Source: Lepidodermella squamata
Lineage: Eukaryota > Gastrotricha
Length of the DNA stretch: 64,000 nucleotides
Assembly (NCBI GenBank): GCA_047495785.1
Contig: JBLDXI010000021.1
Span: 1,922,001 to 1,986,000 of the forward strand
Direction: 5' to 3'
The position numbers and the translations under genes are program-made. How positions within the stretch are numbered: position 1 is the stretch's first letter; every line of letters begins with the position of its first letter. The notes under the pieces were generated by a model. The model was not told where the DNA came from. It ran no database searches and was given only the letters and a program-made list of their open reading frames with translations. Of the stretch, positions 1-12,213 are shown in pieces.

Positions 1-1336
1 TCATCCCAAATCAACGCCGCAACGCTGGAGGAAAGTCATTTTCACCTAAATGATAGTGTTAGCGAGAGACCTATTCTACCTGTTATAGCCAGTGGACATG
101 GTCGAAAGAGATCCGCTGAACAAAGATGCGAACCAGAGGCCAGTAAGTCCTGGAAAGTTAGGTGCTATTACCTCGGTAATGTAATACGTCGTGAGCTTGT
201 TGGTGTTATCGACCAGTTTTCCGCCGATCGGGTCGCAGCCAGCTAGCGAGTAATGAGCAATCATTGCTATTGCCAGCAGGAACAAAACTACGACCAGAAA
301 TAAAATCTGTGGGAAAATGGTCAAAACCGACCAAACGGCCAGTTTCGAAGTAGGCAATCCAGAATATCGCTGGACGGATCCTTGCGAAGTACCGTATAAG
401 CCCATATTTGATAGTACTGTAGGGATCAGCAGAGCATAAAACGAGTAAGAATATCTTGGGTCAATATTCCAGTTGAAGAAGTTCAGCCGGCCTTTTTCTG
501 ATGCAATGGAAAGAGCAGTCGACAATCCTCCGTCAATTTTCGCATACCCAATTATAATCGCAAATATCACACCACAAAACATAGTAACAGCCTATCGAGG
601 TATGGCACAAGGAAGCTTTGCCAATTACCACATTTGATCGCAAAAATTAACCTGAATCATATCCACTAAAACAATAGCTTTCATGCCGCCCAGCACGCTG
701 TAAAACATGGTAATTGTGCTGACAGATATCACCGAAGACCACATGGGTATCGGCGAGACAGCTTCCAGAGCAACGCAAGGCATCATGGTTACGGCCGCCA
801 GATAGAAAATGGTGCAAATTATCCCATTGATAGTTCCGATTTTACGCAGAAGTTTGGATCCATAGCGAACCTCGATGTAAGCATATGTGCTGAGCAGCCC
901 CAGTCGATAAATTATGGGCACTATGGTGAGAGCAGCAGCAATGGCTCCCAGGCCTATACCCACACTGCAATTGAAATTTTGAAATCTATCACTTGAAAAA
1001 AGCAGAAGAATCACCAATATAGAAAAAACTCTGCCCCATATTCATAAAATTCCGCGGGCATTCCAACCAAAGCAACTGCAGAAATAAAACTCGCAAACAG
1101 CGACGCTGAACAGTTTTCAAGTTAACAGAATAGTTTTTGCATTCACTCTATAAACTACCTGTGGTAGGCCAGAAGTGTAGGTGACGACCTCCAAGAAAGT
1201 ATTTTTCAGCTGTGTCCTCTTGAACGACGGCTTTTTTCCGCCCATCCTGAAAGTAGTAGTAACCCCCTACTACTGCTGTCGATGCCAAAGCTACGCCGAA
1301 AACCACGTAGTCAGCTACATGCAGCAGGTTATTCAT
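1..1336 (-). CDS. SLC5-family sodium/solute symporter, 5' part (runs off window)
   Basis: The gene is read from high to low coordinates with exons 1336-1159, 1105-1015, 964-652, 591-80 and 24-1; phases join without stops and the last exon leaves the window. The product is a multi-pass membrane protein of the sodium:solute symporter family, closest in feel to the SLC5A monocarboxylate/multivitamin branch (SLC5A5/6/8/12). Visible signatures are an N-terminal membrane segment, then YFLGGR, the GMPAE segment of TM2, the AYIEVRYG loop and the FSGSLSTMSTGYN stretch that corresponds to the family's sodium-site region, continued by VAALIWDD in the partial exon. About 364 residues are present, versus roughly 600 for a full member. 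The start at 1336 is the first in-frame ATG; an earlier in-frame TTG was not used. The substrate cannot be assigned from sequence alone. Confidence 0.85.
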
Positions 1337-3941
1337 TGTATTCAATCGCGCAAAAATAGTGAACTAGCTTGAATGTTCCATCTCTCTAATTAACACTGGG
1401 TTATCACGGCTCGCGCCATTACTAGCATTGGTAAGCTTTCAACCATGAGCGCAAAACTTTTTTATTCAGTTTACATCATAATTTGAGCAATTAGCTGTTA
1501 CAGAATTAATGAAACTTCTCTTACCTGCCTGGAGTATAAATGCCGCATGCATGTAATCCGTAGACGAGTATATCAGTTAGTGAGCTGTGTACCCGTGTTT
1601 CTCAATTAAGGCTTGCAGGTTCTTGGCTGCAACTGAGTTATTTCTGATTTAAGGCCTTGCTGCTTCTGCTACCGCGGTCGATCTGTTAGGTGTATACTCT
1701 TGTAATCAGTGTAATTGTAATTGATTTCAAGTCATTCAATTTGTGCCAAATTTCCATTAATTGAGAAATTTTATCTCAACCTCAACTCGCGTGAAAATAT
1801 TCTCAGAATTAGCGCATCATTTCCTCGTATATCAGCGCGAACTTAAACTTATAGCGTGTTCCACACGTAAAAATCAGGAATGGCCCAATTCATCAATCCC
1901 ACAAGTTAAGTTTGTGATTCTTTCAGCTTAAATTCTTAAGCGACATTTGCAGTTTTCAGGCGGATTACCCCCGATCGGCGATGAATACCGTTTCAGAATC
2001 GTGAGCAACCGAATTAATACGTGATTTATGAAAAACTAGTATTTTAGGCATTAACCATTAAGCACTACATTTAAGAACCGAAATTGACTCTGATATTTCT
2101 GCCAGATTCAAGTGGACTGGACTTAGTACCTTGTTAACGAACGTTCATTCTGGATTTGAGCTCTTAAATAAAATAGATAAAAAGCAAATATTCTGCTTTT
2201 TGTTGTTTATGCTTAAGGCATTTGCGGCTATGTCTAAAGTCCTTATGGAAGAGGAACTGCGAATACCTGTTGCAGAAAAGAGTAACGAGGTACTCGGCCA
2301 TTGAGTATTGGCAACTCGCGACACTGGCGAAACATTACTCGCAAAAAACCGCAACTCCTTCGGAACCTTTTTGAAAAAACCGCGGTCATAAAAATTTAAT
2401 AAATTTCTAAAAACTGTTATAAATAAGTATTCGTTATAAAATTATAATTTTTATTGTATATCTGTCAAAATAAGCAAAAGTGAAATTTTTCTTTTTTTGT
2501 AACTTGCAGCATCAAACGTTTCCATCGTCGAACGTTTCGATGGCATCCGCTGACGTTCGGAGAAGCCTGCTGCAGAAGTCTTCAACGTTTTCTGCTAGCT
2601 GTCAAACTTTTGCTGTTTTGCCTCAAGCTCGAGGTTTTAAAAACTTTCTGCCACCCTGCGATTTTGCGGTTTCTCAATCCTCATTCCGTATTCCGTGGGT
2701 ATTCGTCTTCGTTAATGCGAGAGCTCTGATGTTTTTACCCTTACTCGCAGTTCGCCGCAAAGTCGCGATGTATTGTTATGCAGTGTCAGATATTGGAGTT
2801 ATGAACATTTTCCTGTGTTAGCAGTAGGTCGCCACAATCTCATGATCAATCATCGGGCGCTAACGCCTTGAAGGCAGCCCTGAGTTGTCAGTAAAGGAAA
2901 AAACACATGGCGAATCGCAAAAACCATTTCGGCTGGCTTTCTAACCCCTTAATTGACCAAATAATATTTTGACATCAACTGCACGACCTGACCGCTGATC
3001 GCTTTGTTAGAGGCGCCTCGCGCCACTATCCATTTTTCCTTTTTTCCACTAGATGCAAAGTTCAATTAGATTTTATCACGAGACATCGACGAATGCACCA
3101 TGATTTTAACTAGGCTCTGCGAAGACTTAAAAGCTACAACCTGAAATTACCTCGCAGACTTTCAGCGCGACGGAAAGTTGAGTGTTTTGACGTTTGAGGT
3201 TTGAAAATTGCTAATAACTGTGCCGAGAATCGTCCTGTTTTCGTAGCCACCTTAAGTGTGGTTTCAACTTGAACTTTCGATGGCATTAATTCTCTGGATT
3301 CCCCACAGATGGAGACCTTTGCAAGTGAAGTCCTTTGGTTCATGGAACTTAATTTGTTTTCTATTGTCTATCTGATTCATAGTTTTCCTTGGTTGTTGGT
3401 CCTAGGTGCATTATTCTGTCATCATTGGATCAATGTATGAATAGGTGTCCAACATTTCTTAGTGCACAGGGGACCTTGAGAGAGAGATTGGCTTCTCTTT
3501 TGCAATTCATCTTGTCTGTAGTTGCTACCGCCCGCTTTTAGCGCCTCGTTATCACTGAGATGATTTCGCCGATCAGATATCGATGCAGTACCTAGAATGT
3601 TGTTGAATACAACGTTCAAATAAAGAATGCTAACTGACATATCCTTCAGTGATAAATTTCTTAGATTTCTGATTTCAACAAAATTAGCCCACAAGTTACA
3701 CGTTTTAAACTATTTATTAATCAGGATTTTCCTCCTGATGCCAAACTTTAGCTTACTGGTGGGGTGTAGAATTATCAGCGATTAGGATAGATTGATCGAT
3801 GATTGCCAATTCTTCCAAAATACGTCCGTTTGAACCATTTTACATCCACTTTATGCGCATCCGTGCCAACCACTCGTCGGTTCCCCGTTTGACTTCATTC
3901 GGCGATTTCATGATCGTGTCTGCTTTCGTCGAAGAGTAGAC
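1337..3941. other. Intergenic, no supported gene
   Basis: AT-leaning sequence between the start of the SLC5 gene and the first possible exon of the next gene. Open frames of 60-113 codons occur on both strands (for example 2480-2821 +), but none has domain-like composition, joined splice phases or a recognisable product. Promoters of the two flanking genes probably lie here. Confidence 0.5.
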
Positions 3942-6900
3942 ATGACTCCGCAGTTACTAGTGAAATTAGCTAAAGATTTTCACCAGATGTTTTATGCTCA
4001 TTTGCTTATTCTTTCTTTATAGGATCTGTTACCAGATGATGTTATGTACTCCATATCGATGTGCCCAAGATCGAAAAAATATTCGCCGACAACTTTGCAA
4101 CTGGAGTACCAAGGCTCTTAGCCTTGTCGGATTAGAAGAAGTACTAGTTACAGCTTATGGCAAAAAAGCGAGAGAGAAAGTGCCATTTTCTGGTATGTTA
4201 CTGCTTAACCCAATTAGCAATTAGGATAAACCTTTATTTGACATTTAGAAATAAGCGGTATTTTGTCTAAAGCCGTCGACTCGATCGAGAATGATAGCAA
4301 CATATGTGGCGTGTGTGGAAAGCCGAAGAAGGTAATTAATTTTTTTCAAATGCTGGTGATTCATAACATCTCGAAATATTTGTTTAGGCGCCTCTCCGAA
4401 AATTAGGCTTTCCGAAACCCGTATACTCTTCTCCCAGTGATATTGTTGATTTGACTACTTCTGTGCCACCGGCTGGCGGTGGCGGTACGGCAGATCAACC
4501 GATTGACCTGAGCAAGGGCTCAAAGTTATATGCTAGTCCCGCAGCCCTGGCCGGCGATTATCAATCCTTTCAAGCTTCGTCTTCGCAGTTGCGAACATCC
4601 AACGGCGTTTCGACCCCGATCAAAGCCGCATCTGCGAAAAGACAGCGAGTCGCAGCAGGTCAGCTGCCAATACAGCTGGGGGACAATAATTTTGATCAAA
4701 GTCTCATTCAACAACTAGTCAACAACTTGTCAAAAGGTACGATAAGCGGGATGTCAATTATTTTTTTTAGTAATATGCCATTCTGTGCTTTAGTTAAACC
4801 TCAGCATCTTCAAAGTCATTCACCCACCGCTAGTCCAAACAATGCGAATGATTCCTTTACGTTTAATAATAACCACGACATCCCAGGACCATCAAATACT
4901 GCTGGAGTGCATTCCGGTCCCACAACCAGTAAACCGCACCATCACAACCGGACATCTGCGGCTGCTACTGCCGGTAGCTTGCAGCGGATAACAGGCCACG
5001 CAACCATCAACAGCAACAACCACACCGGTGCTCACTTTACCGGCGAACCGTCCGATATCTCCGGCAGCACCCTGTCGGAACAGGACGCCGTCAACCGGTT
5101 CAAGCAATGGCGCGTTGCTTCGTGGGTGCAAGAGGCGAGTAGGCACCACCGTGAAGGCTCGGCTCTCGCTCATCACGAAGACCCCATCGACGTCGACGCT
5201 GCTCGGTCCACACCGGCTGCGAGTAGTCGCCCGAACACCACGTCTCGGTCTTCACCTGCCCCACCTCCTCTCTCGAACGTCCTCCGAAATATGTCGGCGA
5301 GTGACAACAACGCGGCGAAAACCGCACTGCGGAAACGCACGAACCCGACCCAGCAAGCTGTGCAATCTCAACAACCGGCGAAACAACGGCACTCGAGTCC
5401 ACCGCCCTCGAAACAACCCCCAGTAGCGGTGGTTGAGCCCACCCCGACTAAAAAACCGCGGACCGACCAGTCCGCCCAGAATAACCAATCGGCTTCGAAT
5501 AACACCAGTCAAGCTTCGCTCAACAACTTGGCCTCCGTGCTATCGAGTCTTTTCCCTGCGGCGAACAACGGCGGTCAGTCGACCGGCGCTGCTTCTCTTC
5601 TTCCAGGCGGCGGTGCGGGGTCAGCCGATCTCGATGCGTTGTTGACTCTGGCCCTGCAGAACTGGGGTGGCAGTAGTAGTAATAACAACGGCAGTGGATC
5701 GGCGGGCGGGGCGCAGAATGACCCGACTGCGGCGTTGTTAACAGCTGCTTACCAACAGCAAATGCAGCAGGCGGCGCTTCTGCAGCTGCAATACGCGTCA
5801 ATATTCAGCAATCCTCTACTATACTCCAATCTACTGCTCGGCGGTTCTGGAAACGCTGCTTCTTCTTCGAATCAAAATGCGAGTAGTAGCAGCGCAAACA
5901 CCGCCAATAACACTGCAAGCACCCTAGCGGCATTGACAAGTGGTAAATTATTGCCTTTTCTTCAATTTTTTCGGGATTGAATCGAAACATGATAAGCAAA
6001 AAAATATTTCATTCGAGCGTTGTACGAATCTGATTCGTCCGATCAGATTTTCCCACGGCTGATGCTATCCTATTTGTTTATTTCATTCACAAAAATATCG
6101 AATAAGTCCTGCTTTATATTTCGGTATTTTTCGATTTCGAAAATCACTGAAGACGGCAGAAAGAAGCCCCTCATTTTCTATAAGTTTCAATAAGTTTAAT
6201 TTTTTCAAAAGTTGACGCTCCGCCCAGCCGGGTAATTTCGCAAATGTTCCAAAGAATAGGCTCGTAGATTAACCCATCGATATTCTGTTGAAAATAACTC
6301 ATTGAGAAAACACAAGTTACCACTAGAAGCTACCTGCCATCTATTTTGGTCTTTCCTTCCGGTCCTACCTAATATTTCGGGTGGCCTATTAATCTAGTTT
6401 TATAGTCATATTTTAGGCAGCCGAAATCAGGTTAAATTCAATTTGATTGCCAAATTCTGCGCCAAAAATCACGTCGAGAAGTATTGTTGACATTGTAAGT
6501 ATATTGATTTTTGATTTGTCTAGCTCTGGGAGGTGTATCGTCGTCCGCAGCGACAAATGCGAACATGGATGCGGTGTTAGCTGAGGCGCTGTTATCGATG
6601 CTGGGCAGCGGAAGTTCAACCGGGGCGGCGGCTGCTGCGAACACTTCCGGAGCCGCTGCTGCAGGGACAACTTCCCTGACTAACAAGCGGCCGGGCACCG
6701 AAGCTCAACATCATCAGCATTCTTCGCACCATCGCCAATCGAGCACCCCGCACCGATCATCGCAACAACAACAGTTGTCGAACAACAAAGCGTCGCCGGC
6801 GAGAACAGCTCAACAGAAACAGCCGCCGCCCGAAGCCACCAAACCCTCACCGCCCTCGCCCGAACCTGTGATCCTCAATCTCGGCAGTAAGAAAGCCGCC

Positions 6901-7248
6901 AGGTCAGACTCGAAATCGCCGAAATTGGCCGAAGATCTGAGCACGTCCCGGGCGGCTGATGACGACGTTGCACTGCCTACACCTGCAGTTCAAAATGGCT
7001 CGCACCACGACGAAGAGGAAGCGGACGACGGTCCCGTGTTGCCTGTGAAGGAATTGTCGCGGTCTTCTCTGGCGGCGAACGGGACCACAGATAACGACGA
7101 GGAGGTAGTGCAGCATAATGGCAAATCGACTGACAACAGTTCGGTGGAGGAGGACGAGGAGCACTCGACAAGTCCTGTGCCGGCTGGTTCTCGCAACAAT
7201 AACACCACCAAAGCGGCGGAAATTATTGATTTGCCCACGTCAGTCTAA
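3942..7248 (+). CDS. Large low-complexity, probably nuclear protein of unknown family
   Basis: Supported exons are 4023-4192, 4249-4331, 4388-4736, 4794-5942 and 6524-7248; they give 825 in-phase codons ending at a TAA. A tiny first exon, ATG at 3942 to 3952 with a weak donor, would complete the frame and start the protein MTPQICYQ, but this is a guess. The N-terminal ~110 residues are globular-looking and basic, with Cys pairs (ICGVCGKPKK), followed by APLRKLGFPKP. The remaining ~700 residues are rich in Ser, Ala, Asn, Gln and His with poly-Asn, poly-Gly and poly-Ala runs, short helical patches such as DALLTLALQNW and LAEALLSMLG, and acidic clusters near the end. That composition suits a chromatin or transcription cofactor. 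I do not recognise the family. Introns are 56-57 nt except the last (581 nt); the intron at 4737-4793 keeps the frame open if retained. Confidence 0.75.
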
Positions 7249-9216
7249 TTTCCATATTTGATGTATCACGTCGTCCCACGTGCCTCCTCTCTGCAGAAGC
7301 CGCGATACTATAATGTATTCACATATCCTTTTCAAAGGTTGTGCTTAGTGCCGTATGAATTTCATTGTCAAGTTGGTCCAATCACGATGGCCCATAATTG
7401 TTGTCTCGCCTGTCGCTACTTCTCGTGTCTGTCTACGTCCTAAATACTAGCGCAAAAATTATTAGTTTTTCACGGCGTAAAGAAAATTAAGAAGAAGATG
7501 AGAAATCGACAATGTCATGATATCATTGCAGAAAAATTAAAGTACAAAGTGATCTCGCCGCTCTATATTATGATACAAAAAATAAATATATATAAATCAC
7601 TTGAAATGTACATCATATATATTTCTTTGTTTGAATGAAAAAATTCTCTTTTATCGTATAAATCTAATTATGATATATGAGCCTTTAATTGCTGGTGTGT
7701 AATTGTTTTGGCGTTTTTTTTTGTTGAGACGAATTAGTCATTGTGGTTTTCTTTGATTGATGTTAGAACCGATAGCAGTACTACGCGAAAATCATCATCA
7801 AATCAAAATTATTTGATTGTGAATCTAAATTACTCGCAACTCAACCCTCGGTTATCTATCCTCTGTTGCTTTTTTACTGAATCGTCGTTATGCGTAATTT
7901 AAGGCGTTAGCTGCTGTGTAGTTTTCTACCATGAACTTGAAATAGCAACGTTTCAGCTAAAACTACTACAAGGCTTGATGGGTGATGCATTCTTCGAGTT
8001 TTCCTTTTCTTTGATGAACCTGCTCCATAAATTTATTTGATATACAATGTAAAGATAGCCTGGAGGATGTCTTGAATCGTCATCTTATTCACGTTGATAT
8101 ATGACGAAGATCTTGTATCAGATGGCTTCTATGACGTTCAACGTTCATTGGACGGATGGGAATTTCTCCAGTGTCGGTGTTTTTGTTGCTTATGATAATA
8201 TGTTTGGCTACTTGCTATTTCTTGTCTTATCCGGTAGCTATTGAAACACTCGTCATTTGTTTGTACTTAGATATGCCGATCATAACTGCATTATTGTTGT
8301 AAGGTTCTTGTATAGAGAAAAATCTGCGTTTTGCTACTGTATAATTTCTGTGTTCACTTGTTTATCAAGCAGTATCATCCGCTCTTATTAAATATATATA
8401 ATATTATCGAATATTTATATTAATATTCTATTATTGTTATTGCATTGTTAAAGTTCGATTCTTTCCGTGGCGTTCAATTCTCTGTGTCGTGCTTATCGTG
8501 CTTATATTCATGCTCGCGAATCTTCATCTCCTCATCTTCATAGTTGGATATTTATACGAATATATTTGTCTGTGTATTTTGATTTTTTCGCTCGCTCGCG
8601 CTCTTCTACTCGCTCCAATCTAGTACTATAACATCTTCAACACTGACTTCACTACTACTACTACGTAATGAAAATAACAATGGTAAGCATGATCGGGAGT
8701 TGTACCCACGTCGGAAATACTACCACCGCCAGCAACACTCGAGGGCGCGTCAATCGCGCACGGTGTTGCCGCTTTTGTTCAATCAATCGATGGCAAATTT
8801 GAAGTAAACTGTCGAAATTGTGCAGGAACCGCGGCTTTTTATTCGGGTGATTAGTATGATCAATTATAGGGAAATTCGATCGAAATGATGCCGCTGTCAT
8901 GCTGGCCTCGCAGGATTCGACCCGCATGTTTGTCGGCCTGGTGATGCCGAGCCCTTCAGGGAAAATCATTCATGAATACCTAACTATGAGAGACGAGGCT
9001 TTTAATTGGATAGATAACTGGATGGCTCAAATCCCTGCTCAACACGTTAATTGCAATTAGTTCGCATGTAGCGCGTTGAGAGTATTGCGACGCCCCCGTC
9101 TGAGGCGTTAGACACTCGTTCGGCCGTCATCGAACCTGTTTTTTATTTCACCAGCTCGATCAAACATTAGTTCGCTTTTCACGTAACGAGTTCGACGACT
9201 TCGATAATTTGAAAAA
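7249..9216. other. 3' UTR and intergenic, no supported gene
   Basis: The first ~350 bases are probably the 3' UTR of the upstream gene: AATAAA-type signals lie in an A-rich stretch near 7580. The rest is AT-rich with no convincing exon. A segment near 8870-8960 has a weak tRNA B-box-like string but does not fold as a tRNA. Confidence 0.45.
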
Positions 9217-9525
9217 ATGCAATCTGCTAGCCTATTTCTAGTTACTGTCGCTTCTGTGATCGCCTGTGTAGCCCTGGCTGCTCCGGCCGCAGATCACCAC
9301 GTTGAGCGTCGTGATGCGTCTTATGCAGAAGCCGATTCCGAGTTGGATGACTCGCGCATCGACGAGGAAATTGCTCGCTTTATCAGGCGAAATCCGAAAG
9401 AGTGGCAACGAATCGTTTCGCTGTTCGCAGGCGCTGAGATGGGCGACGACAACCTTTACGAGAAACGCAACTACAAGAAAAACGATATGACAAAGGCCTG
9501 GATTCAACCGGTTTTCGGCAAATAA
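9217..9525 (+). CDS. Secreted precursor, probable neuropeptide prohormone with C-terminal PVF-amide (copy 1)
   Basis: A single-exon frame of 102 codons. The first ~21 residues form a clear signal peptide (MQSASLFLVTVASVIACVALA). Dibasic sites follow at VERR, FIRR and YEKR. The last releases an 18-residue peptide, NYKKNDMTKAWIQPVFGK, whose terminal Gly-Lys is the usual substrate for carboxypeptidase trimming and C-terminal amidation, so the predicted end is PVF-amide. The gene 555 bases downstream has the same design: a signal peptide, a W..I..LF spacer, a KR site, and a final W-x-x-P-V-F-G. The shared ending and spacer argue for a tandem duplication. Secretion and processing are inferred from the sequence pattern. 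I do not match the peptide to a named family; a non-neural secreted peptide is the alternative. Confidence 0.75.
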   Translation: MQSASLFLVTVASVIACVALAAPAADHHVERRDASYAEADSELDDSRIDEEIARFIRRNPKEWQRIVSLFAGAEMGDDNLYEKRNYKKNDMTKAWIQPVFGK

Positions 9526-10079
9526 ATGTTCGTGAGCATAGCGAGTTCCGTTATGGATCTACCAGTCTAAACAACGTTAGACTAATTACCTACATAGAAT
9601 AAATGGTCTTGTCAGCTTACAACTCATTTAAAGGCCGCATCATGTTTTAAAGTGGCTCGGCTCGAATTGTAACGCCGTTGTTCGAAAAGGAATAAAGTTT
9701 ATTTTAGTGTTTTGATTCAAGTGCGTGGGGCTTTTTAAACGGCATTGATTTTCGCACCGTGGTATTCTAGAAAAATTCAACGGGAGAGGGCAAAATTTCG
9801 ATGGTGTGATTCAGCAGCAGTATATTTTAATGCCTCCGCTAATAGGTAGGCCGCCACCGCATTTGTTTTCTTGCCGTCTCGGCGGTGATGACGTATTTTA
9901 TTTGCGATAAAATTGATTTGTAAAACAATCGGCGGGACCAAAGTAAACAATATTATCAAGCCTCTCAATATACAAGTGCCCGGATTTAATATGCGCGTCG
10001 GATCGCGCACCTTTTATGCGCCTTAAAAGAGCAGCAACGGCGATTTTTGATAGCTGAGAAATATATTCTAGCTGCTAGA
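9526..10079. other. Spacer between the two peptide precursors
   Basis: It holds the 3' UTR of copy 1 (AATAAA-like motifs near 9599 and 9690) and the upstream region of copy 2. The weak minus-strand open frame at 9777-10010 has no supporting features. Confidence 0.5.
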
Positions 10080-10334
10080 ATGTTCAGAATTTTACTTTCC
10101 GTTCTGGTAGTCACGCTGCTATTCGGCGATGTAGCAGCTCAAGGCCGAGCGTTTCGAAAGCAAACCCGAATCTACAAAGCAAACGCTGAAGCTAACGCAC
10201 CGATAAAACCCGATGCGACTGTCATTTTCGCCGAGGTCCGTCCTGAAAACTGGGCGAGTATTGCGAAGCTCTTTGATTCACCGAGCGGCAAAAGAACTGT
10301 CGAGGGAGGCTGGCTAACTCCAGTATTTGGTTAA
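10080..10334 (+). CDS. Secreted precursor, probable neuropeptide prohormone with C-terminal PVF-amide (copy 2)
   Basis: A short intronless frame of 84 codons from the ATG at 10080. This start is preferred to the upstream in-frame codon at 10047 because it puts a signal peptide (MFRILLSVLVVTLLFGDVAA) at the N-terminus. After a basic linker, the spacer contains PENWASIAKLF, matching PKEWQRIVSLF in copy 1. A GKR cleavage site follows, and the protein ends TVEGGWLTPVFG. The terminal Gly would be converted to an amide, giving a 11-residue peptide ending WLTPVF-amide. Copies 1 and 2 differ greatly outside these blocks, so this is an old duplication with selection on the final peptide, or two related hormones. 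The family was not recognised. Confidence 0.75.
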   Translation: MFRILLSVLVVTLLFGDVAAQGRAFRKQTRIYKANAEANAPIKPDATVIFAEVRPENWASIAKLFDSPSGKRTVEGGWLTPVFG

Positions 10335-12213
10335 GATGGAATTTCGCTATCTTCTGGAACCTGGAACACACCAATTTTAAGCCTTCATTAACGTTTAACT
10401 TTGAAAATAACATGTCAGAACTATTTTCTTCCCAGATCAGGGAAGCCCGTTTTATTTCGTTGTTTTAATTGCTTAGTACAAAAATCAAGAAATTTGAATG
10501 CTAACTGTTATACACACAAGAAAAAGCTGAATTATCATCTGATGAAGGAATAAATTACGAAGATGAAACGAAGCACTAAAAATGCACAACTCGAGAGTGA
10601 AGCTGTTGTTAAATTACATAATTGAGCTTGAAAAAAATCCCGTGTTTGGTATTTACAGAAGACTGCTTTGATGATGCTTTGATACTTGATATTTACACGC
10701 CTTAGTTTTGTGTAGTATTTGTTGTAGCTCAAAACGCGGGTTGAATCTCCTGCTGCATTTTGGTGCAATAATGCCAGTCCGTTATCGATAGACTTGTTTT
10801 TTTCGCTAGCACCCATCATGTGTCGCCTGTCATCGTCGAAGCGCCAGCAGAGCTGCGAAGGGCGACATTGCGACGCAAAGATTGTGAGACAGCTGCGATG
10901 AGCCCGGCGCCGCGTTCAAGCTTCCGATGTTGCACGTTTCCTTCTCACAACAAGCCGTCTGAATGTAGCCGGCCGACCGAGGCGGGCAGATGTCCGAACA
11001 AAATCTATCGATGCGACGCAGGCCGATAAAATTGACAACAGCAGTCTATTGGAAGAAAAAAATCACGTCGATTATTATACTACAAATTGGCGCTATATGA
11101 ACCATTGTTTGTTAAACGGGCTAGTTATATTGAAGGAAATGCGCATAAAAAAAGGAAGGAAAACACTTTACGCAATCGCCTACTGCGCCATGCAATAATT
11201 CGCAGCCCATTATATTACAAGAAAGTGGTATAAACAAAAACAAAATGAAACAAAATGTCGATTGTTATTAAAGCGCACTTTTTAAGCGGAAGGAATGCCT
11301 AGGGGCGGTACGAATGAATCGCCAATCAAATCGCACGAATTTTTATCGCCGCGGCTTCCTATATATAGCCAGTGTACCGTTGTTGGTACACAATTATCCA
11401 TATAATATGCGGATTTGAGTCGCAGCGATCTTTAGCTTCCACCGCGCGCGCAGTTTTGAAATGTTGTGAAAATAAATATTCAAATCGCGACGGCGAAAAT
11501 GATGACGATTATTGCGATGATGATAGACAAACAAAGCTTTGTATCTATCAGCTTGCCGGTTAGCAAAAATCACAACGCGCTTTTTGTGGCTTTTTGTAAT
11601 AATATATTACGATTATATGAAGTTTACGCGCGTGCTCCGATCAAAATGTGGCTTGCGCGCTCTTTTTCGCTCTTTAAGCGGTTTTATTTTTCATAACTCG
11701 ATTTACAGCTGCCAAATCGATGCGATAGCCTGTTTTAGCGTAGTGAATGGCACGTTCCGCCGCGGCTACAAAAGCGCGTTGATTATCGTCGACGAGCCAA
11801 AAGACAAGCGTGCGCGCCATTAGATCTCGTCGCGCAATCAACAAACACGCACACAAATTTTGAAAAAAAATCTTTACAAATTATAGCTACACTCTTTTCG
11901 TGTGGAACTGCGTATACATCTACAAATATCAACAATGCATACACGAAATCTCTCGAAACAACAATGCAATGAATACTTGTATTTCTAGGCCTTTTATCAC
12001 ACTATCAATATACAACAAGTTGGCGCACTTTTGGCTCAGCCCATAAACACCCTGTCTCCTACTAATGCGCGTCAAATAGCGATGCGCATCGAAATTCACA
12101 CTTTATTATCGTTATTTGCATCAGCTATTGCTCGATAAATGGTGGCCAAGTAATATATTCCTCGTCGCTGAGAGATATAGAAACCGCCCAGGACGCTATA
12201 CTTGATTCGCGAA
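10335..12213. other. Intergenic, no supported gene
   Basis: AT-rich, with many short open frames on both strands in the 11.3-11.9 kb part but none with domain-like features. The promoter of the leucine-rich-repeat gene should lie at the right end. Confidence 0.45.

Noticed and set aside
2480-2821. 113-codon open frame on the plus strand
   Set aside because: It follows an acceptor-like site, but no in-phase partner exon or domain was found.
3841-3960. Open frame with HPLYAHPC leading into a possible donor
   Set aside because: There is no acceptor or ATG upstream in that frame, so only the ATG at 3942 was kept as a weak possible start.
8870-8960. tRNA-like B-box string (GGGTCGAATCC) on the minus strand
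   Set aside because: The T-arm does not form a proper 5-bp stem with a 7-nt loop, and no matching A box or acceptor stem was found.
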